Assembly: GCA_013399115.1 (NCBI GenBank)
Contig: VXAA01005608.1
Coordinates: forward strand, 1-64,000
Direction: 5' to 3'
Length of the DNA stretch: 64,000 nucleotides
Origin: Anseranas semipalmata
Lineage: Eukaryota; Chordata; Aves; Anseriformes; Anseranatidae
Part shown: one piece after another, positions 1-13,469 of the stretch
Numbering within the stretch: position 1 is the first letter of the stretch
How the letters are laid out: each line of letters opens with the position of its first letter
Program-made: the position numbers and the translations under genes
The notes under the pieces: model-generated
What the model was told of the DNA's origin: nothing
Seen by the model: the letters and a program-made list of their open reading frames with translations, nothing else
Databases searched by the model: none

Positions 1-18
1 TCTGTGATTCTGTGATTC
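1..18 (+). repeat. CR1 retrotransposon 3' terminal octamer repeat (body lies left of window)
   Basis: The window opens with about two copies of the octamer ATTCTGTG. This repeat forms the 3' end of one CR1 group in sauropsid genomes and is seen again at the end of the CR1 copy at 29682-29699 in this window. The body of the element must lie outside the window to the left, with its 3' end pointing right. Only the tail is visible, so the subfamily cannot be named. Confidence 0.7.
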
Positions 19-1212
19 CTGTTATAGGATTTTCACCATCCTCTGTAGTTTATAAATAAATAAACATCTGTAAAGATCTGGGAATTTTTTTCATGTGCCA
101 CCTATAAATTGTTTTAATATTGATGACTCATTACATGTAACTGAGGAAGATTAAAAACCAAGAACTGTCACATTTCCAATCTTTGGTTTCTTTTTTGCTT
201 TTTAATTGCATTTAGAATGGAGTTCCAAGGGCTGATGAGAGACCATAAACAACAATATTCACTAAACCTTGACAATCTTGCATTTAAATGGAAACAAACC
301 CTTGAGCAACAAAAACCACCAACGCCACCAAATCACATCAAAGAAAAGTATCTGCTAGTTATAAGACCCCTGGGTAGGAGGGTGAGACCCTTGACAAAAG
401 ATACAGAAAATTACACAAAATTGGCAAGAAAGAGACAAAGACAAAAGAAACCAGCTTTTTGCAGGAGGGAGAGTTAGAGATGCAAAAAAGAAACTATGCA
501 CAGAGATCCTGCACTCCTTAACTGGGTGTGACAGAAATTCAAAGACCACTTGGGTGGGGGTAGGTGTGGAAGAGGCCAGAACACTTTGCCCACATTTTTG
601 AATGTCTACAACAGAGATTTGCATTGTCTTTTCTACCGTCAATATACAGTCAAGGATATTTGGATTAGAAACCATTTATAGACTCTATATTTGTTTAGGT
701 TTCAGTTTTCTTTATTCCTGAAGGCTTAAAATGTTCAAAATTCCTGGAGGTTCAAACAGCTTTAAAATGTGAAACCCTTGGAAAGGTTACAGTGAAGTTA
801 CAGAAGGTATTCCAAAACTCAGCAGAAATCCCAAATCAGAGGAAAGGCCTAGCCTATTAGCTCTCAGGAAAAAGAAAAAAAAAAAAGGGGGGGAATCCTG
901 ATGCATGGGACCCAGACAAAAACAAAACTCATTGTCCAGCAGAGGAAGAGAATTTACTCAAGCTGAGAAATCATCCAAAAGGAAAAATGGCTATATGTTT
1001 CAATATGCCATCATCCTTGTCTTCCTTCCCCACCAACATCCAACTTGTCCTTCAAAAATGAAAATAACAGCCATACTCTAAACAATAAAAGCAGGATGTC
1101 CTTCCCAGAGGAAGAATTCTCACAGGTGATCAACCTGCAGAATTCATGGCAAAAGGAAGCACTGAGGACTAGAAGTTTACATGAAGACCAAGGAAGACCA
1201 GACAACTCCATT

Positions 1213-1231
1213 AAAAAAAAAAAAAAAAAAA
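1213..1231 (+). repeat. poly-A run (19 A)
   Basis: Nineteen consecutive A residues. The run sits at the 3' end of an open frame starting near 967, so the last codons of that frame are only lysines. There is no AATAAA in the usual position just upstream, so I do not call a retroposed mRNA. Confidence 0.8.
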
Positions 1232-1555
1232 TCATCAAATGAAGCTTACAAAATACCCAGAAGTGAAATCCTGTGAACTGAAACAGTTGAAGCCTTGCTC
1301 TTGGGGCATCCACCAATGTTTACTGCTATGAACAAAATACTTCACTGGCTGGACCTTTGGTTTGACCTGAGCTCACTGTACCTATGTCCTCACATCCATT
1401 CATGGAGCTTAGTGCCACCACTGAGGTGATTGGTCTCTGCCAGCCAATAGCCCCCACCGGAGAAACCTGTGGTTAGTACTGAAAACTTCTGTTTTGTCAT
1501 CATCCTCCTGTCCCCTTCCCTCTGTGCTCCCTGTTGTAGTCTGTGCTAATACTGA

Positions 1556-1580
1556 TAGTCTAAAGCTAGTCTAAAGCTAG
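1556..1580 (+). repeat. 11-bp tandem duplication
   Basis: Two perfect direct copies of TAGTCTAAAGC followed by the first bases of a third. A minor slippage-type duplication with no visible function. Confidence 0.8.
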
Positions 1581-4500
1581 CTCCGAGGGGGTTCTATTTC
1601 ACTGTAAATAGGCCCTTTTTAGCTTCTCCATGACTCACCCATTTGCAGCAGCAACTCGAAAAATGAGTTAAGACCATTTTTTTACTTCAATGGTACTGTG
1701 CAGGTAAACATATTGAAGATGATGGTGTGCTCAGACACTGTAGCAGTAGGCACCAAGCTATTGTCTGCTTTTTCATTTGCTTTCCATTGTCTTCTTCTAT
1801 CACCTTCTTATCTTGATGAAGCTTTGTGCTGCAAACCTATTCATTACTGGATTTGTTTTAATATGTGAACATATTACACAAATTAAACAATCAATACCAA
1901 ACAGTAAAAGTCAAGCATCCACAAGATCCACTGCCTCCACCTCCTGCCAAGATAACCACCCTCTGGCTTTGGACCTAAATTAAGATTATTAAAATGGAGG
2001 GAGGAAAACAATCTCTCCCTTTCTCTGTCTTTTATCGCCTACTGAGTCCAAATGCCACTTGTGAAGATTAGAATGGATGCAAAAAGTTCAATTTACTGAT
2101 GCAAACTCTTTCAAATTTTTGCTCCAAGTCTCAATACCTATGCATAGCTGAGAATGACAAATTAACAATATGAGTCTTTTCAATTATACATAACAGATAA
2201 CCAAACATTGTTTATGGGAAATATGTTTAGTTGGAATAATAGGCAGGTAGATACAAACTAGATTGAGAGCAAAATGTGAGACTTTGTTGATTTTCTGTCA
2301 CACTAAACTAATAAAGTATTCAGTAAAAGCATGCTATGAATTTATTAATAGTCAAAGGAAAAAAATACAAATGCCTGTAGAAATGTTCTTTTCCTTCAGT
2401 TTCCATCCTGAGCTTAAAACAAAAGCCAAATATTAATGTCTTAAAAGAGGAAAAACAATAGACAAAGATGTTATGCTGGTTATCTCTGTTCTTTGCACGT
2501 CAAAAATGATAAGTATGCTATTTCAGATAGTAATCTTTCCACACTAAAAAGAAGATGAAAGGTACACAAACAGCACCTAAAAAAACCACCTGATTCCTAA
2601 ACTAGAAGTAGTGTAACAAAAAGATATGTCAATTTAAAAAAAGTCAAAATTAAAAAAGAGACCCAACAGACATCAATGCATTTAGAGACTACCCAGATAA
2701 ATTATTGTTAAAAATACATTTGGACAATGTTTTCATTTTTACCAAGAAGTGATATGTAATGGGCATCAGAAAAAGTAAATGGACACATCCCCGCAATAAC
2801 AGAACATTCACCTGTCTCTCTTTGTGGATTCAAGTGATATAAAAATTGCATGGCCTGTCTCTGACATCCCAGTGAACCTTCCTTCACTTACACAGTCACT
2901 GTATTAGAGGCGTTTTAACACTGAGATGTTCATACTTCAAATTGCAGTCTTCCTGTCTCCAGTACTGTACCTCCCATTCACCTTAACTCTTGTCAAAGCT
3001 TCCAGCATAAAGATAAATCAGCATTTTATAGAACAAAAGGTAGTACAGGTGGTCAAGTTAACTCCAACTACAAACCTAGTATTGTAGGGGTGCTGTCTCA
3101 GCCTGACATGAAGCCTCCACATACACCATTACCAGCCCTCTGCACAAAAGGAAAAGGAAGCAGGAAAAATGAAAGGAGAACTTCAACGGGCATTATCAAA
3201 GGATTGCACTCTTCTCCCTTCCCACCTCCTTCTCAGTACCAGCAACAGGCAGGCTGCTGCTCTTGCCCCCGCACAGTCCCACTGAGGGCCCTGGGGCTCC
3301 AGTTTTTCTGAGAGTAAGATAAGAAGGAAGAAAAGTAAAACAGCTGAAATAACACCTCAATCTCTGATTCATTAGCTAGAGTTTTCAATAAACTGACAAA
3401 TGATTTTACTGTGTAGTCTTTTAGTAATACTTATCCCTGTCATTACAGTTATTCATTTGCATATTTTTATTTCCTAGCTTAAATTAGTGCAAAAAGCTTT
3501 CATATTCCTTCTGCTACCTGAAGAGAGAACATGAAGGTACAAAACTTTATTTAGAGATTTAGGCTTATTCTTTTAGAAAGAGAAATAAAAAGTCAAAGGT
3601 AATAACTTTGTTTCACATCAAGAAACTTCTCATGTTGTATTAATGGTGATCCTGTGCAATTATTTTGAAGTTTAAGAGTTTAAAAAAAAAATTAACTGCA
3701 CTAACTAAACTGTGACATAAAATTTCTACTTGTCAGTAGCAAACTAGAGGAGACTCAACAGAATATCCCCTTATGTGAAACATATTTTTGCTAACCTTAG
3801 TGTGATGCATGTTTTACAATTAAGCAATAAAATACAGCTTTTCCATCAGATAATAAAAGATAAAAGAAGCAAACTATTCCAGGGACTTCAGATCAAAAGC
3901 CACCTGACTTGTGCCACAGTCTGTCATCATTAGCAGTGCTTATCAAGGCCAGATGAAGAAGACAAAAGTACTCCTACATTGCAGGAGGTTCTGGAAGAGG
4001 GGAATGCAAGGTCCTAGATAATTCCCTTCTAATTATTGTATTGGTTCTTCCTAAATTTCAAAAAACTAGACCTGTCAAAAAAAACTGAATTGTATATATC
4101 TTGAAGGCTTTATTGTTTTTAAGTTCATATAACACTGAATATCTTTAAGATCTTTACCATATTTACAGATACTTTTTAACAAGTATAATAATCCCAATCT
4201 ATGTACAAATATTATCATTTATGTAAATGTAATGTAAAATGAAGTATAAGTTTATTTTTAAAATGCATTTATATGAATGAAAAGAACTCTCATTGAAAAC
4301 TACATCAAGATCAATAATTTTGTTGCCAGTACTCTGAAATCAAAATTGGTAAGAGAAAGCAAATATAAAGCTCAGGAATTTAAAAAAAAAAATGGGGGGG
4401 AAAAATCATGGAAATAAGGTTCCTGATAGAAATAAATTAATGAAGTAAGAAGCCTGTTAACAGAAATTCTGTGTTTTGCATCACACTACTTGCTTTTCAA

Positions 4501-7500
4501 AGGTGAAAATAATTATATCGTGTTTTCAGTAATGGGTAATTATATGGAAATCATGTATCAAATGCCTCCTCTAGATTTTCTTTGGTTACAGTTTCCCCCG
4601 GAAGTTCCATAAACTGAGAAAGCAGAGAAAGCAAACAGTAATTAGGAGAGAAAAAAGGTAGGATGATCCTAGACAGCCAATCACACTTAGAACATATACT
4701 TCTTTTGAGTACTCTTATTGGCACTTTTGAAGAAATCAATGTACTTTTTGCAAGATGACTAAATTCTTCTGACATACCGTTGATTGAATGTACTGAACAT
4801 CCACAGAAAATGTTTCGTTCATCCTGAATACCAGTACTTGAGGAATGGTGTCTGACCATTCCACTATCTGTGTGAAAACTGTCTTTCAGGGCAAAAGCAA
4901 TACCAGCTTTATGTTTTAAAACTATTCTAATCTTTCACATCGAATAGCAATATTATATATAAAACACTTGCAACAACATAACACAAAAATAACAAATTCA
5001 AGTATTTAAAAACTGGTAAATGTTAACGTTAAAGTAGACCAGGCAACTGCAATTAACCCTGCGCTGAGTCTAATGCAGTCCTTAATTGGGTTACTGTAGG
5101 CTTTAACAAAATTTTATATACAATTCCTTTTAGAAACATTGAAGTGGAAAAAAAAAAAAAAAAAGATCTTTTGCATGAATTTGCATTACTATACACGAGG
5201 CATTTGAAATGAAAAGCCATTTAGATCCACAGAGCATTCTTGTGACATTTGAGCTGACAAAATTAGCTGCCACTCTGAATGCAGAGATGGACCACTCTTT
5301 ACCTTAGAGAAACTTAAGAGGATCAGGAAACCGGGCCTCATTTTTAAAGAAGTCTGAAGGAGAGCATGGTTACATATCCACCCTTACCACCTCTCACCTT
5401 CCTTTATTACTCTTTCCACCATGGAAAGGGTGTCGTTCCCTCACCTGCAGGCTGCTGGTTCCTGCTTTGTCCCCTCCCACGCCTCATCAAGCAAGGGCAC
5501 ACCAGCTAGGAATTCTCCTCCTTCTTCTTTTCCCCTCACTCCAGTATACTAGGTACAACTACTTAGTGTGAGAAAATAACACCACTGCCTTTGATATTGC
5601 TGCAGGTATTTATGATTAATGACAAATCAAGCTTCCCAGAGTATTCAGCTGTGAGGTGCCGGGAACCAAGCAAGAGGTGGTGGCTGGAGGCAGAAATACA
5701 TCAGTGCTGCACCTTGGGCTTCTTTTTCTAACCCAAATTCATCCAAAATTTCTCTACTGGAATTTTAATACCACCTGTTATCATCACACACTGTATTTCA
5801 GTGTGCAAGATAAAACATGCTAACATCTGAAAAAATTGGCTGAAACATTTCCCGTTGAAGATTTGTTTGACCATATGGCACTGCCTCAGGGATAAATTCA
5901 CTACCAGTGTACCTCCAGAAATTCCCTAAAACTTAATTTTATATCATACTTGTCAAGTCACAGAAAAAGAACAAGTAACATATTTTCACAAATATTAGAT
6001 TATTAACAATAAAAATGCAAATATTCACATATCCTTGACTTTCCAGCCAATGACAATTAGGCTGTCTTCTGCTAAAGAAAAATCTCTTTTCCTGCTAATG
6101 TCTTCTCTAGCAATCTGTCCTCAAAAAGATTGTTATTTGCATTCTGATGATGGAGTAGCATAATAGTTGCCTTTTCTGCAAAGTTCCAAGTGATAAGTCT
6201 TCTTTGCATGGCATGCTGAGAATGGCATGGAATGCCATGGCTGATCTGTTCCCTTTCTACTGGATGGAAAAAATGTGTAGACTGTGGAAATAGCATTTGT
6301 GCTTTTCTTGGCCCATCTGGGGTCCCAGTTTTCATGCACTCCTCTTCTGGTCAACATCACTGATGATGGCTTCTGCTTGAAAGCCTGGTTTATTTACAGA
6401 GCTATTAATTGCTACAACTTCTGTATCTCTTTGTCTCTTCACATGTTGTGAAAACACTCTATTTCCTGGTGTGCTCTTCAGAATTGAAACACAGTGGAAT
6501 GAAAACATACACATTATGAGTATTAAATTGGCTTTAGTTTTGTAAGTGCAGAACTGGTAAAATCATTGTGGGATGATTTTCTGGTGATAATGTCTTTCTC
6601 TAATTACTTTGCATTGTCAGCCTTCAAACTAGATCTGCCTATTGATTTCATGGCTCAATAAATAGAAATAATATATTTTATGCAGTGTGGAACGGATTCA
6701 TTTTTTATGACATGCAGTTCTAGCTGTTTTTTATTGTAATTCATCATAGTACATTTGTTTTACACAGTAATATTTTATTGGAAAAATATTGAAAAACTCT
6801 TGGCCCCTCTCTGACATGTTCTTTCATCTTTACACACTTTTCCATCACAAAACAAAACAGAATTAACATTTGAAAAATTGATCTGCCTAAAATTATAGTG
6901 CATTGTGCTTAGGTAGATGGTTTGTTAAGGAGTAGTTTAATTTAATTCTCAACTCTGAGCCTCTGTGGATCTGATCTCTTCCCTAAATGCGCACAGTACC
7001 CTCCAGAATCAATCTGTTAATACAAGCCTTCCTATTACCATTTGTGTTTGCAGAAGCATTCACTGAGAGTTTAACCATAACATCATACATCTCTGCTGAG
7101 CAGCAGCCAAGTTAGAAGTACAGTAAATCCAGATTAAGCTCTTTACTGCTACAGCTTTGTACGTTATGTGCCTCCTGGAGGCTGAAAGTATTGTTAGTTG
7201 CAGCTAGAACCAAAGGCACAATGAAGTTCCTCGCACACCCATGACTCCAGCTCTGTTGGGCTGGTAGGAATACCATTCACATTACATCTGAACACAGAGA
7301 TATGAAATATTAGTGGAGGCATACTAGAGTGTTAGCATAATGTAATCCGAGGAAGACTTCCCTGCGGTCCTTCTGTTGTTCTTCTCAAAAGTTTTACAAT
7401 AATGACATGATCATAGGTCAGAGCATGTTCCCAATTCTTTTTAATAACCTGGTAAATCACCAGAATCCAATGAAATCCATGTAGAACTGTCTTTGTTGCC

Positions 7501-9172
7501 AGCAGGTACCTTCTGACTTTCTAAACTTAAATAAAAATAAAAATTGGCTTTCTGTGTTGTACATGACGTTAAACATCATTATCATGAATTCTGACTTCAC
7601 TTTCAAAGCAGACTTGATCCAAGCTTATTTGTTGCCTCAGGCTGAGTGAAGAGGCTCTGTGCCTCCAATGTATATTTTCTCTGCAACTGAAATAAATTGT
7701 AAGCACAAATTTACAGACTTTTTTTATTAGCTGTTTACTACACATGATATCAACATTTTTGTGCATGCAATACACTGTTAGATTGTGTATTGAACTTTTA
7801 GTCTAGAAAAGAAATTCACAGCACAAGAAGACGTGAAGAATTTCCACAATTAACTTCCAAGGCACTAATGAGTGTCTTCAGGTCCAAAGCAGTGCAAAGA
7901 ACCTGAATCTGTAAGGAGGTACAGGCCACCTGACACGATATAGAATGAGTGCCCTTGAAGCTGGCCCTCAAGAGCAAGCAGCATAGGTATATTTGAAGGA
8001 GGCAATTCAAATGATGGGTGAGGCGGGGGAAAAGAAATCACAAAAAATGTTCTGCACTCCTGTTATACAGTTGCATTGACTATGTCCTATTCTTCCATTC
8101 CATGCACACTTTTACTAATAATTATCTGTGTATGATATGTGTATCATAATTGCACTCAGTAGGTCCAACTGGTCTAAACAAAAGGAATTTTAAAAGCAAA
8201 GATGAAAACTGTGTGCCTTTGAGGATGGAAAGAGGGAGTGAGGCATTTTTTTTTCCTCCCTGGAAATCTGGAAGATGCAAGAGTATGATGAACATATATT
8301 CTATTTGCTGAAGTTTTTTTTTTCTTCTTCATGTTCCCTGTCCTTGAATGTGTTGCTAAACCTTTTCACCTCCAATTATTATGTGCCAGGGACCCACATG
8401 ACTCTCACTGGAGCTGTCAGACTACCAATTACAGGCAGTTTGAGTTTTCACCAGTCCTGCACAGAGATGAATGAAATCCTCAGTTCCTAAGCCTGAATTC
8501 ACCCTTTCTATAGTAGGTTTGAGCTTTTGTTCAGTTCTCTGGCAGCAATCAAATTTTCTCAGTTTATACTGTTAAGAATATGATTCTGCTTTTGCACATT
8601 GCTATCTCCAACTTCTATTTAATAGATCCAAATGTGAAGTCTTTCCCTAAGGAAAAACCAGGACGGTACCACCACCACAAAACCCACCCCTCTTCCCCTC
8701 ACCCCCAGTTTGTTTCAGTAACTGGGACTGCCACCTCTTTATGAAATACTGTTAACGCTCGGTACATTTTTTACCTTCATGACCTGCACTACAGTTCTGT
8801 GTCATGACCTCTTAATTTTGTCCAGACTGGTACACTTGGATGTTGGTGCTTTCGACCAACATTTTTCTACCTCGTTAGCTTGTCAGATCTGCTACCAGTT
8901 GTGTCTTTGCTAGAGGTCTTAGATTGAAAAGCAAACAGTGACAATCTTCTTGATGGGCAGCAAACATCCTATGACATCTCAATCAACTACCAGTGTCTTT
9001 AAACACTATTTATAATATGGAACATGATCTTTTTCTGCATAGACTCCTTGATTTACAGTCTCACAAATATTAGGGGGGGGGGTGTTATAAAGATCAGCAG
9101 CAGGTGAAAGGTTAATCCTGCTGAAACAGTGAGCATTTTCCCTTTTTTTTTTTTCCTTATAAACATTCTCAG

Positions 9173-9361
9173 AGAAAGTGGATGATTTATTTTAAAATGA
9201 CCCTAATTCAAGGTTATGCCAATGAGACAACTGTCTTTCTCTTTGATTTAGATGTTCCAGTCTTTCCTTTGCGCAAAGACTATGTTGGCTTCAGTTCCTT
9301 TATAAGTAATCTTGCTCCCAGCATTACCAGCACACTGGCTCAGAAGTTGTTTCACAAGCAG
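9173..9361 (+). other. Candidate exon bounded by strong splice signals, 63 open codons
   Basis: A long pyrimidine tract followed by AG at 9171-9172 is a strong acceptor. CAG followed by GTAAGT at 9362 is a textbook donor. The enclosed 189 nt are exactly 63 codons, open throughout in the frame that begins at the first base. That frame contains an ATG at 9182. The predicted peptide matches no family I recognise. It lies 10.5 kb 5' of the MC2R coding exon on the same strand, so it could be an MC2R leader exon, an exon of an unknown transcript, or a chance pseudo-exon. Strong donors of this kind occur elsewhere in the window by chance, so confidence is low. Confidence 0.2.
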
Positions 9362-12201
9362 GTAAGTGGGAGTTTACTAAATCTATCTAAAACTCTGAAA
9401 GCCTGCTTGGATAAAGTAGTGAAAGATGCAATATTATTGGTGTAATGAAGTTCCATATTTCTAATGATCCCTAAGATTGTTCATCTTATAATATTCTTCT
9501 CTAACACAAAATTTCAGCAGGGTTTTTTTGCCTCTTTTATGAAGCTTGAGTAAGATTTTCCTCTTTATGACTTGAAGATAAGCTATACAGTAGGAAAGCT
9601 TCTATTGAAATGCTTCTTATCTTCTGGATAAGCTTCAACTCCTTCCCCGCTTCAACTCATTTTTTCACTGCATCAGCCAGAGGTCACACATATCTTTCTA
9701 ACTGGTCATCAATGAGTCTTCCTCTGGATCTAGACTGGAAATAATGCAAGGAGTGCTGCTCTTGCCAGTTACAGCTTTGAAACATTCTCTCTGCTGCAGC
9801 GAGACCTGATGATTCTGTTCTCACTTAGTCTCGTGTAAATATTGAGCAATTCCATCAATCTACCTGACATTATTATAGATTTTCAGTAGTATAACTGACA
9901 GTAGACTGAGGTTCAGTGCACTCTGACTGCCAGAACTCTTAGATACTGAACCCCGTGTCAGTCTGCAGCACACAGCGAAGGAAGGCAGACCATAGCAGAT
10001 GTCTCTGTCTTTGAAGGAGCTTTGAAGGAAAACCTGGGCAGAGAAAATGCCTATATTTAACACACGTTATTGCAGGTACCTGAGCTAACATTTTTTCTTC
10101 TACTCTCCTTGTGACTTTTTTTTTGGCCATAAGCAGAAGCCAAATGACACCACACATACACATATACATACATGTAGTTCTGTGATACCTGTGCAGAAAT
10201 GGAAATACTTGTTTTACCACAGCACCATTCCCATGCTGCTCCAGATCCTAAAGCACGGAAAAGACGAGCAAGAATTACCTAATCCAGGGCATCTTACTAA
10301 ACTTCTCACACCTTTCCAGAGGTGGTTTTGGATAACAGCACTCCTTTTTCAATGAGACTTTGGCTACTTCTGCCCATAGAAGAAGCTGCATCAGCAATGG
10401 ATGCTGACACACAACCAGACTGAAGCTTTATGTGGGCACTGTTCCAAGGCAATCAGATTTTTATGGGCTTTCAGAATTTGGGTTTGACTCTCCCCACATT
10501 TTTTTCCTATCCATTACTTCTCCCTTTCAAACAGACAGGCATGAAGACAGCTCTTAAAAGCAGCATCTCAAAGAGGTGTTTTCTTCACCCTGCCCCCATC
10601 ATATAGGTTTCTGAGAGAAAGTAATCATCTGTTGAATTCATTTTTAATCACTGTCTTTTCACTATTTTTATTTTTTAGCATAAGCAGATGTAAATATATT
10701 ACCTCTGTGGCAAGATAAAAAGCACAACAGTATTTTTAAGTAGCTCCCAGGAAATAAGCTCTTATTTCTTTTATTTATTTTCTTCCAATAAGACATACAT
10801 GAGTTTACAAGATAGTGTGCTTAAATAGCAGTGAATGCAGTGTAAATCCACACCTTTGTTTTCTGTCATTTGAAAATACAAAATATTTTGCTAGTAGTTC
10901 CATCTATTTTAACTATTGTTTTATTTGCAGCTACTGGAGCATTCACAGCCAGGTAAAAAGATGGGTGGCTCCTAAAAAACACCTGGGAGGGCAGCTCTCT
11001 TTAGAGCAGAAACACAGAACTTCTCTTTCAAGAAACAGTTAATTCTTTTTTGTACAGGAGATTTCCTTGATGCTTGTTGATAACAACATCTCTATGATGG
11101 CGCTACTACTGACAAACTTAATGATTTACTGGAAAAAATAAGAACAGAGCAGTGGCCTCAGAAATGTCACTTGAAGGCCTCTTGATTGATGTTTGCAATG
11201 AGCCCAGAGAACTATTTGTCCTATATTCAAATTTACTATTATTTTTCCTTCCTTGTAGAAAGTTACAGTTATACATAGGCTTAAAATTCATTTATTCTAG
11301 AAGTAAATAAGAAAGAAGAGTGTAATAAAAGCAGTCTGTAAAGTCTGAAGCACAGTAACTAATGTTTCAGAACAACAAAAAAAAAAAACATAAATCAACC
11401 TACTAAAATCTTAATAAAGAGACATATATTCTGTTGGCGTTGAGCATTATAGCTTGTCACCAAGTCACTCCAGTGGATTGAGACTGATGTACTGGACTGA
11501 AGGATGTGACTCAAGGGTGTAAGTACATCACTTCCAAAGCAATTACCTGCATCATGAGCATCAGGGTTTTTTTCTTAAGTAGATTATGTTGCTACAAATT
11601 ACAACAGTTTTGTAATTTTTTCTTACTGTATCACAACATTAGAAAGGAACAGCAGCTTCATGGAGAGTGAGACTCCATGTGTTTCCAAAAAAATAAACTC
11701 TCATGATCACATCTACTGTCCAGCTGCAATGATGGGGAAGCCTTCACTGAATTTCATTCCTTTCTCTTCTAGCTGCGCATTAAATGACCTGTAAATGTTC
11801 CCCTCCCAGCACAGTGTGTTGCCTGCCCTGGTGGGAAGGCCCCTCCAAAGTGCAAGTACTTGATGAGGAAACAAAACACCAGTCACTAGTGTATTAGTGC
11901 ATTTACAGCCCTGATTTTATATAAGTTCTATTTTTTCTCTCACTTGATTGCCCATTCTCAATAAATTGTCCATACACTTGATAGAAGGAAGGTTATTTCA
12001 CTAATGACTTTGTGGGCATTCTGCATTTATGCCTTATGACAAGGAAAATATTTTTACATAACCACCAACATTTTATATATATTTTTTTTTAATTCTAGAT
12101 ACTCGAGATAACAGCATATCTTATAGTCTCAGCAATTGTATGTAAAAAATGATAGTGCCTAAAGGAGTTAATTGATTAGAAAACATTTATTTTTCTTTAT
12201 T

Positions 12202-12249
12202 TTAGTTAATTATTAGTTAATTAGTTAGTTAATTGTTTAGTTAATTAGC
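12202..12249 (+). repeat. TTAG/TTAA low-complexity repeat
   Basis: Degenerate tandem runs of TTAGTTAA-like units. Simple low-complexity DNA. Confidence 0.7.
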
Positions 12250-13430
12250 TTTAATTTATTTTTCTCACTGTCATTTTAATTGTCTTTCTCATTTCCTTCA
12301 TAAACATTCTAAATAATTCCTTTTCCTCTCTGTTATTGCAAAGATTTTAAATATATTGAGAACTCAGTCCATCTTTTCTTAATCGTTTTTACTTTTCTTG
12401 CTTACAGTATCTTTGCTGAAATACCCAGGGCTTGCATAATGTTTTGAATGAAGTTGCATTAGCATTGTATGGAGAGAAGTAGTCCTGGTCAATACAGTTT
12501 CTGCATAGCCTAGATGTTTTCTTGCATTTTTTGTTGTTGGCAACAAAGTCGTGGTATATCGTATATACCTAAGCTTAAATCTGAATGAGGAAATCTGGGT
12601 CTCCACAGTTACAACTGTGTAAGAAACATTTTGGTAGTAATAGTACAGTAGGCATATGTGTGGCTTTAGGTATGACAACATTTTTTCTGTATTTAGTTTG
12701 TATGTGTGTACCTTTCCCTTTTATCGTGTCATTGCTGTCTCTGGTGTCTATCAGTGTGAAGTTATTTCTATGAAAGTACTCGACATTGAAATCATATGGG
12801 ACATACTCCTTATTCTGATGCAGTAAATCTCCAAGACATACAGCAGCAAACACCCTTATCTAACAAACATTTATCTAGGTCTGATGCCAGTTCATGAAAT
12901 TGAAATTAGGCTACATAATGTTATGTAGTGTCCTGGGCACATGTGAGAAACCAGAATAGCTGTAATCAGTCATTAATATCTGTTTTGTTGAACCCTATTT
13001 TGTTGAACACTAGAGGGAGATCAAAGCAAAAGAATAAGTGATCTAATAGACTATTGTTGCTAATTGGACCTGTTCATAAAATTTCAACTGATAATAAGAT
13101 GGAACACCAGGTATCATCTTATCTTAATTTTTCACTATAGTTTTCTCATGCCCTTATTTGATATTGTTTCACTAGAATGTAATTTTAAAGAATGAAAAAA
13201 ACCTTAGAAGGACAAAGGACTGTGCTTATATCAATATCTCAATTAATGCATTCTGTATTAAATTAGTTTTTCATATGAGACATTTACTTCAATGAGAAGA
13301 TTGAGATTTTAGCAGCTGAAAAATGAGACATAAGCACACAGTCCATCTGTCTTATTGTTCTCTGAACACACGGGACTTTGTTCTTGTGCGTGCCTGCAGC
13401 AGTAAGCAGGGGAAACTCATTTTTCTACAG

Positions 13431-13469
13431 GACCTTCATCAAAGAGAGCTCTTCCTGTTAGACTTAAAG
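13431..13469 (+). other. Candidate 39-nt micro-exon
   Basis: It is preceded by a T-rich tract ending in CTACAG and followed by AAAG then GTAAGC, a good donor. The 39 nt are 13 open codons in the frame starting at the first base, which is phase-compatible with the candidate exons at 9173-9361 and 19718-19806. It is short enough that the open frame carries no weight on its own. Only the splice signals and the phase agreement suggest it. Confidence 0.13.

Noticed and set aside
967..1242. 92-codon open frame ending in a lysine run
   Set aside because: It lacks an ATG near its start, ends in a 19-nt A run, and shows no family similarity. Likely chance.
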